Positions 1 to 10,640 of a DNA stretch of 64,000 bases are shown here, piece after piece (within the stretch, counting starts at the first letter, position 1; each line of letters starts with the position of its first letter). The notes below the pieces were generated by a model that made no database searches, had not been told where the DNA came from, and saw nothing but the letters and a program-made list of their open reading frames with translations. Made by a program: the position numbers and the translations under genes. This DNA comes from Saccopteryx bilineata (Eukaryota > Chordata > Mammalia > Chiroptera > Emballonuridae): assembly GCF_036850765.1 (NCBI RefSeq), contig NC_089498.1, positions 49,279,795 to 49,343,794 on the forward strand, read 5' to 3'.

Positions 1-118
1 CATTTTACGGAGGAGGATACCAAGGATCAGAGAGATTAAATGACTTGACCAAGGTCACACAGTTAACAAGTAGCAAAGCTGGGAATAAGTCAGATGGTTA
101 TGACCTGAGTTAGTTTTG
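1..118 (-). repeat. MIR SINE fragment
   Basis: The sequence reads as the reverse complement of the MIR core: a 'gaggataccaaggatcag' stretch, then 'aaggtcacacagttaacaag' and an 'agctggga' block. It is strongly diverged, as expected for an ancient mammalian repeat, and is cut by the window edge. Strand is given relative to the tRNA-derived MIR consensus. Confidence 0.8.
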
Positions 119-365
119 TCAACTACTTTAGTACATCTACATTAGTTAGATTTAAATGTAATGCTTAATTTTTTCATGTTTAGAAAATACGAGGTTTTTT
201 TTTCTTAGCATACCTCAACCAAATAGCACAGATTCCATAATAACTAAAAAGCTCCAATTCCAAACTGAATTCAGAACTGTTCTCTATCAACTCCTTCTAA
301 GCAATAAAGCTATTTTATTGACCTCTTTTCTGTGATTGGACTTCCAGCCCATTTCTAAATGCTGT

Positions 366-550
366 CTACTGGAACTATTCTAAGTAAGTGCTTGCATATA
401 TTAATTAATTTAATGCTTAAATCTATGATATAGGTTCTAATGCCCACTTTATAGCTAAGGAAGGAAACCAAGGCTTAAAGAGGTTTAGTAACTTCCCCAA
501 CGTCACACAGCCCAGGCTTTGCAGCCAGTAAGACCATATTTAAAACATGG
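366..550 (-). repeat. MIR SINE fragment
   Basis: A diverged MIR in reverse orientation. It shows 'aaggaaaccaaggcttaaag', then 'taacttccccaacgtcacac' and 'agcccaggc'. Nothing suggests function. Confidence 0.75.
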
Positions 551-670
551 TTCATTCACTTAGGAGCATATAACCGACTGTAGGAAAGGCTCTGAAATTT
601 AATTTCTCCACACCATAAATAGGAAATATCAGTGCCTCTTCCATGAGGAAAAAGCTTTGCAGATAGTAAG

Positions 671-736
671 TACTCAGTAAGTACTTACTATACAGACATA
701 AATTTATATGTCTGTATAGTAAGTACTTACTCAGTA
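671..736. repeat. Near-perfect 30-bp inverted repeat (hairpin)
   Basis: The left arm is 671-700 and the right arm is 707-736. They are reverse complements with one mismatch near the outer end, and the 6-base centre is 'aattta'. The arms contain AGTAAGTACTTACT, which is itself palindromic. The structure could form a long hairpin or cruciform. I do not recognise a transposon family or target duplication, so this may be a small foldback element or a de novo palindrome. Confidence 0.85.
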
Positions 737-1964
737 AATTTACTTATTCAGTAAGTACACACATAAATTTATAAAATGATTTTGAGAATTACCTTTATTC
801 AGCACTTGTGACAGTAAGAGACTTAAGGGAATACTCGGGATGGGCAACTTTCTTCTGTAAAGGGCCAGAGAATAAATAGATTAGGTTTTTCAGGCCAGGA
901 GGCAGAATCAAGGATATTACATAGGCAGTTACATAACAAGAGACAAAACAAATTTCTACCTATCTTTACCAACAAAACTGAAAATGATAATAATAGAGTA
1001 CAATTAGTATAAGACTACTAATGAGATAAATGCAATTCTTTTATCATGGGCAAAAGATAACATTTTACTTAATTGGGATTCAAAGTTAGTATTTCCTATC
1101 ATCAGAATCAATTACACATGTCCATCTATTAATGCTGACTTATGAGATTTTACATATTTCATCTTTGAAAATGTCTTTTCATGCAGAAAGGTACAGCCAA
1201 GTATTAATATCTGTCCAAGAGTATATGATTTTAATTTAGCACATTTATTGGTTGGAAGGCACTTAAAGAATTCTACTCAAATCTTCTCTTAATAGTTGCC
1301 TTTTAACATGTCATTAAATTGCTTTTATTTGAAGGGTAGGTGGAAGCTTCTCAATTGCACAGTTAAATGGATTTTGAAATATGGAAATTTTGTTTGCACT
1401 TGAATCAAGGTTAAAAAAAAACCTCTGGAACTGTAGTTTGAGCTCAGAAATCTATCTGATGCATATTTGTATGGAAATGGAGGCCTTGCTTCTTGTTTTA
1501 ACTTTTAATAACACAAGAAATATACTGCTCACAAATATTAGAGCATATTTCAAAATGAATATGAAGCGATAAAATATCGCCTAATTTTTGTATGTATAAA
1601 GCAGCTTGGTATGTGATTCAAACAACATTAGCTGTCATAGAAATGAGTTTACCACAGTAATAACTTATACAATTATGTTCTGTTTTGCCTTTTAATTTAA
1701 GGTTGTATTCATGAAGAAACATTATCAAATCCACAAGAAAAACTCATTTCCAAAACCATTTAGTGTTCAATTATTGTAGTGAATGGTAGCATATGTCATT
1801 CACAAAAATTTCAATCATGGCCTTCAAAAAATTAAAATAAAATTTTATCACTGCTTAACAATTGATCTACCCTGTGGTAGAGAACTAGGATATTTCAGTT
1901 AAGTCCAGAAAATTAAGTGAAGCTAGCTCACCATTAACACTTTTAATTAGAAAAACAAAAACAG

Positions 1965-2136
1965 AAGCAAAACTTTATTTATTCATTTTAGAGAGGAGAG
2001 AGAGGGAGAAGGGGAGGGGGGAGCAGGAAGCATCAACTCCCATATGTGCCTTGACCAAGCAAGCCCAGGGTTTTGAATGGGTGACCTCAGTGTTCCAGGT
2101 CAATGCTTTGTCCACTGTGCTACCACAGGTCAGGCC
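1965..2136 (-). repeat. Short tRNA-derived SINE (Ves-like)
   Basis: On the - strand the element starts at a GGCCTGACCTGTGGTAGC head, has a 'ggcacatatggg' middle and a pyrimidine-rich tail ending in an AATAAATAAA-type 3' end. It is inserted in the hAT fossil and is considerably diverged. Confidence 0.75.
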
Positions 2137-2709
2137 AACACTGCTTTAATTACACATGATATATTTAAATATTGTCCACAGAGCACCTGCTGGTGAAAAA
2201 TACAATGAATATCTATAGGCTTAAAATGCCTTACATTTTCACAAGCTGTGTAAATTTGTATAACTAAGCCCTTTTTCTGCTTAAAAACAATTATTTTTAA
2301 CACCATCATTTGAAACACATCTTAGAAGATTCCCCTTCAGATTGAACTGAATTAGTGTTTTCTCAATTTCTTCAAAAACATTCTTACCTATTGTTATATA
2401 AAGCTGACTGCTCATAGAGAGGTCAATTTTTCAGTCACTTCAAAGGTAGGATTAACTCCAAGGAAGACCAGTTAAAATCACTTCTCTTATTTTTGAATTG
2501 ACTATTTATGTTTTTTCCAATATCCAGAATCCTTCAAACCACTGTTCTCACAAAAATTCAAAAGTCTTAAACAAGTTTATTTTCTCTGGATAATTTTTTC
2601 AATTGTTACAATCAAACACAATTTAATTTACTCACCACTGGCAAACAGCTTTTCTTGCTTAGAAATCAAATGAACCACTCAGAAACTTACTTTGGTTGTA
2701 ACCTCGATT

Positions 2710-3009
2710 TCACTTTTTATTTTTGTGAAAAAATTTGCTGTGATTAAAAATATTGTTTTTATGACTATTGCTTTCCTGTGAGTTGTGGTGAGTATTGAAA
2801 TCTAGCAATGCCTGTGTTTGTTGTACTTTTTTTTTTAGCATATCTACAGTGTCATTCCACAATAAACACAATGCCTTACCATCTGATTTGATATTAAAAT
2901 CATCCACACTCCACTGTGCATGCCTTTGAAATACAGATCTCTTCTTCGTTTGACATAATGGGTATACAATGGTAATTAAAAAATAATAATAAAAGATGTC
3001 CCAGAACAA
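2710..3009 (-). pseudogene. hAT transposase N-terminal remnant
   Basis: A 99-codon open stretch inside the hAT fossil. Residues about 28-62 (VFQRHAQWSVDDFNIKSDG, then KALCLLWNDTVDMLKKK) resemble the start of hAT transposases of the ZBED/GTF2IRD2 type, where a W..DYFFI..NGKPVCLVC pattern precedes a zinc finger. The second zinc cysteine has become W and the histidines are degraded. No catalytic domain is intact. It supports orientation of the fossil on the - strand. The ATG at 3009 is probably not the original start. Confidence 0.55.
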
Positions 3010-3264
3010 AATGGTGCTTGAAACACCATCAAATTATAAGTGCATCAGTGTGGTTTTAGTGCACCTCACAGCATTGTAAAGCAATGAGAGTAACATGGTC
3101 TGTGTCAAAGCAATTCTACTCTGCTTTTATAGCAGGAAAACAACCATAGACAATACATAAACAAATGAGTATAGCTGATCCCAATAAATCTTAATATGTA
3201 AATATTGACTTTGAATATCATCTAGTAATATTCATAGGTCACCAAATATTATTTTTATTTTTTC

Positions 3265-3436
3265 AATCATTTTTAAAAATAAAATGTTTATTTTATTGAT
3301 TTTAGAGAGAGAAAAGGAGATAGCAAGACAGAGACAGAAACATCTCTTCCTATATGTGCCCTGACTGGGGATCAAACTGGTAACCTCCATGCTTCAGGAC
3401 AATGCTCTAACCAACTGAGCTATCTGGCCAGGACTG
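3265..3436 (-). repeat. Short tRNA-derived SINE (Ves-like)
   Basis: Reverse complement of a SINE head 'tcctggccagatagctcagt' with a B-box-like block, a 'gggcacatatagg' middle and an A-rich end next to TTTATTTTATTG. Inserted in the 3' part of the hAT fossil. Confidence 0.8.
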
Positions 3437-3477
3437 ATTTTTTTTCAATCATTTAAAAATTTAAAAACCATTCTTTG

Positions 3478-3668
3478 CCTAGTCCAGGTAGCTCAGTAGG
3501 TTAAAACATTGTTCTCAAATGCCAAGTTTGCAGGTTCAATCCCGGATCAGGACACATTGAAGAAGCATGCAATGAATTCCCAATTAAGTGGAACAACACA
3601 TGTTTTTCTCTCTCCCTCACCCCCTTGCTCCCTCTCTAAAATCAATCAATAAATAACTAAAATTAAAA
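3478..3668 (+). repeat. Short tRNA-derived SINE (Ves-like)
   Basis: The head 'ccaggtagctcagtaggtta' with B box 'ggttcaatccc' is followed by a CT-rich region (CTCTCTCCCTCACCCCC) and an 'aatcaatcaataaataact' tail. It lies only about 40 bp from the opposite-strand SINE at 3265-3436. Confidence 0.8.
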
Positions 3669-4052
3669 ATAACTCTAAATTTTCTAAAAATTTAAAAACT
3701 ATTCTCAACTAGGGAGCCATACAGAAATACACAGAGTCAGATATGGGACATGGAATGTAGTCTATCAACCTCTGTTGTAGGTAACCAAATATTAAAATTG
3801 ATATAAAAATATTGATGAAAAATTTTTCTAAAATAGGCAATAGGTGATCAGTACTTTAAAACAGGCTCTGTTAGATGTATTTATCTTTGTTTTGTCATAG
3901 AAATTAATATTACAGAGTAAATATCAAGAATAAGGGCCTTGAGATTGCTTATTTAGGGCTATTTTAATCTGCCATGTGCTACTTGTGCAAGATACTTAAT
4001 TACTTAAATTTGTTTCTTCATTCACATTATTGAGTTGGATAATTATAATTCT

Positions 4053-4391
4053 CGCCTGACCTGTGGTGGCACAATCGATAGAGGGTCACCCAGGGATACT
4101 GAGTTCCCAGGTTTGAAACCCTGAGGTCACCAACTTGAACGTAGGCTTATCTGGCTTGTGTGCCAGGCTCACTAGCTTGAGCGCAAGATCACCGACATGA
4201 TCTCAGCATCGCTGGTTTGAACCCAAAGGTCACTGGCTTGAACAAGGGGTCACTGGCTCAGCTGGAGTACCCCTCCCCCCCATCAGAGCATGTATGAGAA
4301 GCAATCAATGAACAACTAAAGTGCTGCAACTATGAGTTGATGCTTCTCACCCCTCTCTCTTCTTGTCTCTTTCTTGTAAAAAAATTAAAAA
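4053..4391 (+). repeat. Bat tRNA-derived SINE, GCCTGACC family
   Basis: Head 'cgcctgacctgtggtggcac', then the repeated 'gtcactggcttgaac' units typical of this family, then a CT-rich region and an A-rich tail. A weak target duplication (AATTCT, 4047-4052 and 4394-4399) flanks it. It is more diverged than the copy at 52237. Confidence 0.85.
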
Positions 4392-4562
4392 ACAATTCTT
4401 AGTAAGGTCACAAATAAGACATTACTACTACTTAACATAATAGAGATATGGCTACCCAGAATGTGTTCTGCATAATTTGGCAGCTTGTTAAAATACACAT
4501 ATGCACAATTGCATAATTTTATTACACTATGGCAATAATCACTTAGAAAATATAATATTTTT

Positions 4563-5004
4563 AAAGAATTATCCACAAGGCCTGACCAGGTGGTGATGCA
4601 GTGAATAGAGCATCAGACTGGGATGCAGAAGAACCAGATTGGAAACGCCGAGGTCACTGGCTTGAGCGCAGACTCATTTGGTTTGAGTGAGGGCTCACCA
4701 GCTTGAGCGTGGTGTCACTGGCTTGAACCTGGGATCATAGACATGATCCCATGGTTGCTGGCTTGAGCCCAAAAGTCATTGGCTTGAAGCTCAAGGTTCC
4801 TGGCTTGAGCCTAAGGTTGCTGGCTTGAGCAAGAGGTCACTTGGTCTGCCGTAGCCCCCCAGTCGAGACACATATGAGAAAGCAATCAATGCACAACTAA
4901 GGTGCCGCAACAAAAAATTGGTGCTTCTCATCTCTCTCTCTTTCTGCCTGTCTGTTCCTCTCTCTGTCTTTATCATACACACACAAAAAAGAATTATCCT
5001 CAAG
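4563..5004 (+). repeat. Bat tRNA-derived SINE, GCCTGACC family, with target duplication
   Basis: SINE body 4580-4987, starting 'gcctgaccaggtggtgatgc' and ending after a CT-rich tract and a CACACA-rich tail. The target duplication is 17 bp with one mismatch (4563-4579 and 4988-5004, AAAGAATTATCC...AAG). Multiple internal 'cttgagc' units are present. Confidence 0.9.
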
Positions 5005-6300
5005 AATAACAAAAACAGTAAACTACCTAGGATTAAGATTAACAAGAGTTTGACATGGATAGATAAAGAAAACTCTAAAACTTTACTGAAGGACCTGAAA
5101 GATGAGCTGGATAAATAAGAAAATATACCACATTCAGGTACAAAAAGATTCACTGTAATAAACATGTCAGTTGGCCCCACATTAACTTATAATTTATAAA
5201 GTCAAATCAATTTTCTCAATGCACTTGATAAGTTGATTCTGAAATTCATATGAAAAGATGAAATGTTTGAAATTCAGCAAGAAATTGCAGATGGGATGGC
5301 AAGACCAGATTACTTGCTCTACCAGATATATACATATATTTTTAATCTAAGTGAGAGAAGGAAAGATAGTGAGACAGACTCCCGCATGCACCCCAACCAG
5401 GGTCCACCTGGCAACCGCCAACTGGGGCTAATGTTCTGCCCATCTGGGGCCGTGTGCACAACCAAACTATCTTTAGCACCTGAAGTGGAAGCTCCACAGA
5501 GCCATTCTCCGTGCCTGGGACCAATGCACTTGAATCAATCAGGCCATGGTTGAAGGATGGGAAAAGAGAGAGAGAGAGAAGGGGGAGGGGTGGAGAAGCA
5601 GATAGTTGCTTCTCCTGTGTGCTGTGACAGGGAATCAAACCTGGAACTTCCACACGCTGGGTCGATGCTCTACCAATGAGCCAATCAGCCAAGTGGCCTT
5701 GCTCTACCAGCTATTAAGACACACCAAAAAGCTATAGAAATTAAAATAAAATGGCATTTTTGTAGAAATGGTCAAATTGACCGAGTCAGAAAAAGTCCAG
5801 AAAAGACATATGTTTAAGAATTTAGTTGAAAAAGAAGGCATTTCGGCTCAGAGAAGAATGAGTTATTTAAATAAATGATGTAAAGACAACTATCTGTTTA
5901 CAATGAACTTAATATGCCCTCCCCATTCCATATGATATAATGAATTAAAATGGTTTAAAGAGTTGATCCTAAATAAAAGTATAAAAGTTCTAGAAGAAAA
6001 TACAGGATATTTTTATAATCTTTAATTGGAAAAGACTTTCCTTAAAAAACAAAACCAGAAAATACCAAAAAGAAAACAAACATTTGACTATGTAAAATTC
6101 AAACTTTTCTATCACCTAACAAACAACTGATTCAATATATTTACAATATATGTAACAAGTATAAGATTATATGCAGAATATATGAGTAAGACAGACACAA
6201 CCCAAGATTAAATGGGCAAAGTTTATGAGTAGGCAATACATAGAAGACATGCAAATGGCCAATAAACATATGAAAAGATGATTGGCCTCCCTGGTTGTTG
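5005..6300 (+). repeat. Old L1 ORF2 fragment (interrupted)
   Basis: Bases 5005-5312 and 5711-6300 line up with the second half of L1 ORF2: 'aaactacctaggattaagat' corresponds to 42255-42275 in the full-length L1 here, and 'gacatgcaaatggccaata' to the late ORF2. Frameshifts and stops are frequent. A SINE at 5326-5697 splits it. A further piece with 'gaaaatgcaaatcaaat' continues at about 6843-6960. Confidence 0.7.
5313..5710 (-). repeat. Bat tRNA-derived SINE, GCCCTGGCC family, with 13-bp target duplication
   Basis: Body 5326-5697 on the - strand. The tRNA-like head lies at the right end (complement of 'ctctaccaatgagccaatca') and a GA-rich stretch marks the CT region. The target duplication CTTGCTCTACCAG is perfect at 5313-5325 and 5698-5710. 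It interrupts the old L1 ORF2 fragment. Confidence 0.93.
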
Positions 6301-6842
6301 CAGTTTTCTATGGCAGTGTGACAAATCATCCTAAAATTTAGTGACAAAACAACCGTTGTATTACATCAAGAACTACAGATCAGAAATTTGGACAGGTTAC
6401 AATAGGGACAGCCTGCCTGTGCTCCACAATGTCTGGAAGCTCAGCTGGAAAGACTCAAAAGCTGGAGGGTGACTCAACAGCTGGGGGTTGATATCTCCCT
6501 AAGGCATCTTCACTCCTGTCTGGGGGTTGATGTTGGTATAGGCTGGAGCTGTCAGCCGGAAACCTATGTTGCCTGTCAAGTAGCCTGGGATTCTTTATAA
6601 TATAGTATGGTGGCACTGTGTCAAGACTGAATGTCCCAAGAGAAACAGGCATAAATTGTATCAACTTTTATGACCTAGCTCAAAAATCATATACAGTAAT
6701 GTCAGTTCTGCCTTAGTCACAACTCTCAGATTCAGGGGAAGAGGATATAGATCTTACCTCCTGATAAAAGGGATGTAAGAAGAGAATGGAGGATGGAGGA
6801 TACTATTTCAACCATTTAGGGAAAATCAATCTGCCATACTGT
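6301..6842. repeat. Unclassified old mammalian repeat
   Basis: Contains blocks common to a medium-copy mammalian repeat I recall but cannot name: 'gtgacaaatcatcctaaaat', 'ttatgacctagctc', 'cagattcaggggaagaggat'. It interrupts the old L1 ORF2 fragment, which resumes about 6843. No coding potential is evident. Confidence 0.5.
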
Positions 6843-7311
6843 TTATCAAGAAAATGCAAATCAAATAATTCGAGACTATCACACATCAGATTGATAATTC
6901 TTCCCAGTTCACGCATTCTTTTGGAGAAAGAATGAGAAGGGGGATAAAAAGGAAGATAAGAAAAACAAAACCATTGGACTAAAGTTTAGCATTGTGCTTT
7001 TCCCTAGCTTAAAAAAATAATTTTTGGTCTGGGAAGAATTTATTTTTTTGTTCAAATGTTATTAAAAACTGGTACTTTTTAAGATATGAAAAAAGTATTT
7101 ATTTTGCACACACTGCTTAAATAGCAATGCATTTTCACATTTACATAAACTAAAACAAAAGAAATGTCTGTCCTTAATTTAACCAATTATTCAACATTAG
7201 AGCATACATTCTACTGAACATAAAACTAGTTCTAGTTATCTTCTACTGTGTCTGTTTGTGAGAAAGAGAGAGAGAGAAAGAGAGAAACAAAATAACATGT
7301 TATCTGGTACA

Positions 7312-7695
7312 ATATTTCAGCATTTTTTTTTTGTATTAAGTGAGAGGTAGGGAGGTAGAGACAGACTCCTGCATATAACCCCGACCAGGATCCAACTAGC
7401 AAGCCCCTCCCCCCAGGAAATGCTCTGCCCATCTGGGTCACTGCTCTGTTGCCCAGCAACCAAATTATTTTAATACCTGAGGTGAGGCTATGAAGCCATC
7501 CTCAGCACCCAAGGCCAACTTTGCTCGAACCAAGCTATGGCTGCAGGATGGGAAGAGGGAGAGAAAGAGAGAGAGAGAGAGAAGAGGGGGTGGAGAAGCA
7601 GATGGTCACCTCTCTAGTGTGCCAGACTGGGAATTGAACCCTGGACTTCCACACGCCAGGCTGACGGTCTACCACTGAGCCAACTATATTTCAGC
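7312..7695 (-). repeat. Bat tRNA-derived SINE, GCCCTGGCC family, with target duplication
   Basis: Body 7322-7685 on the - strand, with complement of the tRNA-like head at 7665-7685 and a GAGA-rich region at 7557-7590. A 10-bp duplication ATATTTCAGC is found at 7312-7321 and 7686-7695. A separate GA-rich microsatellite lies just left of it (7259-7288). Confidence 0.9.
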
Positions 7696-10042
7696 TTTTT
7701 AAAGAGTATGTTTGAATTATATTCAAAAAGAGAATAAGAAGCTTAAGTGTAGCTAATTTTGCTTGATTTTTAATAAACCATATATGTATTATATTTTTCA
7801 AGAGAATTTTTCTGCATTAAAAAGCTTATTAAGTTTAATAAGTGATTTTTAATTAATAGGTTGATATTTCTAGTGAAGTTTAAATTGTTACATTGTTTTT
7901 ATATGTAAAGTGCATTAGCTTATAGGGTAATATTTTTAGCAAAACTATTAGAATAGAGAAAATTTTTTTTCAACAAGAAAATAAGTGTTCTTTATCAAAG
8001 CTATCTAGGTTCTTTTAAAACTAATGTGAATGTATAAACTTATGTGTATTTACTGTATCTGTGATATTTATATAATGATAATTGTATAGTTAACTACACA
8101 GTATGTAGGAAAAGATTTGCACATCTTTCAAACAATTGGATTGTTGCATGCACGGTAATGCAAATTTATAATCTCACCCAGATTTGGTCCCTGCCACCAT
8201 AAAAACAAAAGCAGGGGATTCAGGGACTCGTAGAGAACAATGGAGACTGCATGCTTTCTCCAGCAGTGCTGGAGTAACAGTAAATGCTGCTTTGCCCACA
8301 TCACCTTTTTGACACTTGCAAGAGAATAGTAGATGATCCTTTTGCAAATGCCAATAAAATACAAACACTAAGTTAACAAATTAAAAAGTGAAAATTTTCA
8401 GAGTGACATTGACTCATCTATATTGCATATAAGAAATAAATAATTTATTTGCTGCATCATTCAATTCAATTTCTCAGTAAGCATTATTTGAAATAGAGGT
8501 GAATTAATTTTTTTTTATGGGATGCCTATGTTGATTTTCTCCTTTTGCACCATGTCCCTGAATCTTGATGCAAGAGGACAAGCTAGCACAGTGAAATTGG
8601 GGCCGAGTGAGAAAGCAGAGCATAAATCAGTTCCTACTTCGGGCAGAGCTCAGTTTAGAAACTCTTTGTTGATAATATTTTATTCTTTTAAAATTAGGAA
8701 TGTGTATTCCCAGAGAACCAATGTTCTAATCTGCTGCCTCAGTCTTGTCCACAAAAGCTTATTTATTGTTAACTTAATAGAAATACTATCTATTTGCTCA
8801 TAAGATAGAGAAAAATGTAGTTGTTCTATTTATCCTGAACACTGGTTATTAAAGAAAAGCCAGATGAGGAGGTTGATGTAGTCTTTTGTGAGATTCTGAA
8901 GGGAACTTCAGGGAACTCTTACAAGTTATGTTCTCATATTACTTCTTATTACACTACAAAGTTTGTGGCTTTTCTTGTCTCTCTATCAACAACTATTAAA
9001 GCCAATTTCAGTTTATTTTAGGGGCAAGGAGTTATTCTCTTCTATTGTTGGGGTATGGGCCCATGTCTTGTTCATGAATAGAATAAAAGAGAAAGGGCAG
9101 AGAAGATAACTGGTGAGCTAAGAAGAGATATTCATGTGATCATAGGACACCCTGGGTAAGAAGGAGGGCCAGTGGGAGGAAGTCATCTGGGTTTGTAGCT
9201 TAGGAAAGGCGGTGGCAAGAGTAAGCCATCAGTTGTCCATCTGACCAGGACAGCCAGTTTGCCGCTTAAGCTGGAGGCAAAGGCAAGGTGGATTGTGTGG
9301 AAGCTCACGAAGAGGATCTGCAATGGGATTCTCGTACTCATACCCGCAACCTAGGGTGAAACTGGATATGTCTGAAAAGATTTCAGCAGGTAACCCAATA
9401 ATTTTCCTCCAAATGTTCTTGGAATCAATAAAACTATCTCCATTTTAATGTTCCTAAGCAGACACAGTATGGGAAAATGTTTGATTTTTGGAATTTGCTC
9501 TTTAAATAATGCAGTGACAAGATCCCATTTGTCATCCCATCCTGGAGATCTCACCTTAGCAGATGTACACATTTACCTGCAAGCAAAGAGTAAACAGGTG
9601 TGTGAGGTGGGTGTGTTAGGGCAGGAAAGAGGAGGAGGAATTTGTTCCTGACTCTGCAAATGGTAGACTCATGGGTCTGGAATATGTCACAAAATGGAAG
9701 AAAAATGCTTACAGTGTTCCAGGCTTTGGTTAACTTCATTAGAGTTAAAGTGTATACTAATTTTGATTAATAATAATACCTAGTAAAAAACAAACACCTG
9801 TTAAAAATATTTTAACTGACTTTTTGATAAAATGTTTGAAGTTATAGATCAGAAGCAAATACCCTGAGGCTATAAAATTGGACATAAAAATTATGCCTTT
9901 CCAGAGATGAGCTAGGAAAAAATTATTTTCCTTCTTCTTTACTCCCATTTCTAAATCTAAATCTTCTCAATAATGGTATCAACATATGCCAGTTAAGGAT
10001 ATCATGGTCATCCCTTTTCTTGCAACAATAACCACAACCATT
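7696..10042. other. Intronic stretch, nothing recognised
   Basis: AT-rich sequence (RNLS intron if collinear with the exon at 24144). I see no exon-like ORF, RNA gene or dated repeat here. Short open stretches such as 8522-8803 and 9448-9651 have no recognisable motif and no splice-site support. Confidence 0.6.
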
Positions 10043-10060
10043 GCTACTATTATATATATA

Positions 10061-10091
<31 letters not shown>

Positions 10092-10453
10092 ATTTTTCCA
10101 AGTTAGAAGCAGGGAGGCAGTCAGACAGACCCCTGCATGCGCCTGACCGGGATCCACCCGGCATGCCCACCAGGGGGCGATGCTCTGCCCATCTGGGGCA
10201 TTGCTCTGTTGTAACCAGAGACATTCTAGTGCCTGAGGCAGAGGCCATGGAGCCATCCTCAGCACCTGGGCCAACTTTGCTCCAGTGGAGCCTTGGCTGC
10301 GGGAGGGGAAGGAGAGAAGAAAGGAGAGAGAGAAGGATAGAGAAGCAGATGGACATTTCTCCTGTGTGCCCTGGCCAGGAATCGAACCCTGGACTTCCAC
10401 ATGCCGGGCTGATGCTCTACCACTGAGCCAACAGGCCAGGGCGCTACCATTAT
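10043..10453 (-). repeat. Bat tRNA-derived SINE, GCCCTGGCC family, with TG-repeat tail
   Basis: Body 10054-10442 on the - strand; the head is the complement of 'cactgagccaacaggccagg'. The 3' tail has become a (TG)n/(CA)n microsatellite at about 10066-10091. Imperfect target duplication GCTAC(T/C)ATTAT at 10043-10053 and 10443-10453. Confidence 0.9.
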
Positions 10454-10539
10454 TTCTTATTTGCCCCCCCCCCAGTTTGTTCATATATATATGAACACAT
10501 AACATTTAAAATATAAAATTTCTAAAACTTTAAAATAAC

Positions 10540-10640
10540 ATTTAGAATATAAAGTGTCTAATCTTCATAATAATCCTTTCAGCTAGGTCATACTACTAAA
10601 CAGATAAGGAAACTAAAGCTGAGTGAGTTGAACCGTGTAT
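10540..10640 (-). repeat. MIR SINE fragment
   Basis: Reverse-orientation MIR core: 'cttcataataatcctttcag' followed by 'agataaggaaactaaagctg'. Diverged. Confidence 0.7.

Larger units (their letters stand above)
836..3772 (-). mobile_element. Fossil hAT-superfamily DNA transposon, nearly full length
   Basis: The left end resembles a hAT terminal repeat (GGGCAACTTTCTTCTGTAAA followed by GGGCCAGAGAATAAATAGAT). The 3040-3200 and 3690-3772 segments match the other end of the same mammalian family, including a 'caaccatagacaatacataa' stretch and a terminal 'gtctatcaacctctg'. Between them, 2710-3009 on the - strand still reads like the zinc-finger-like N-terminus of a hAT transposase (WSVDDFNIKSDGKALCLLW, with expected cysteines partly lost). 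The element is interrupted by SINEs near 1965, 3265 and 3478 and is inactive. The exact family name is uncertain. Confidence 0.7.
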
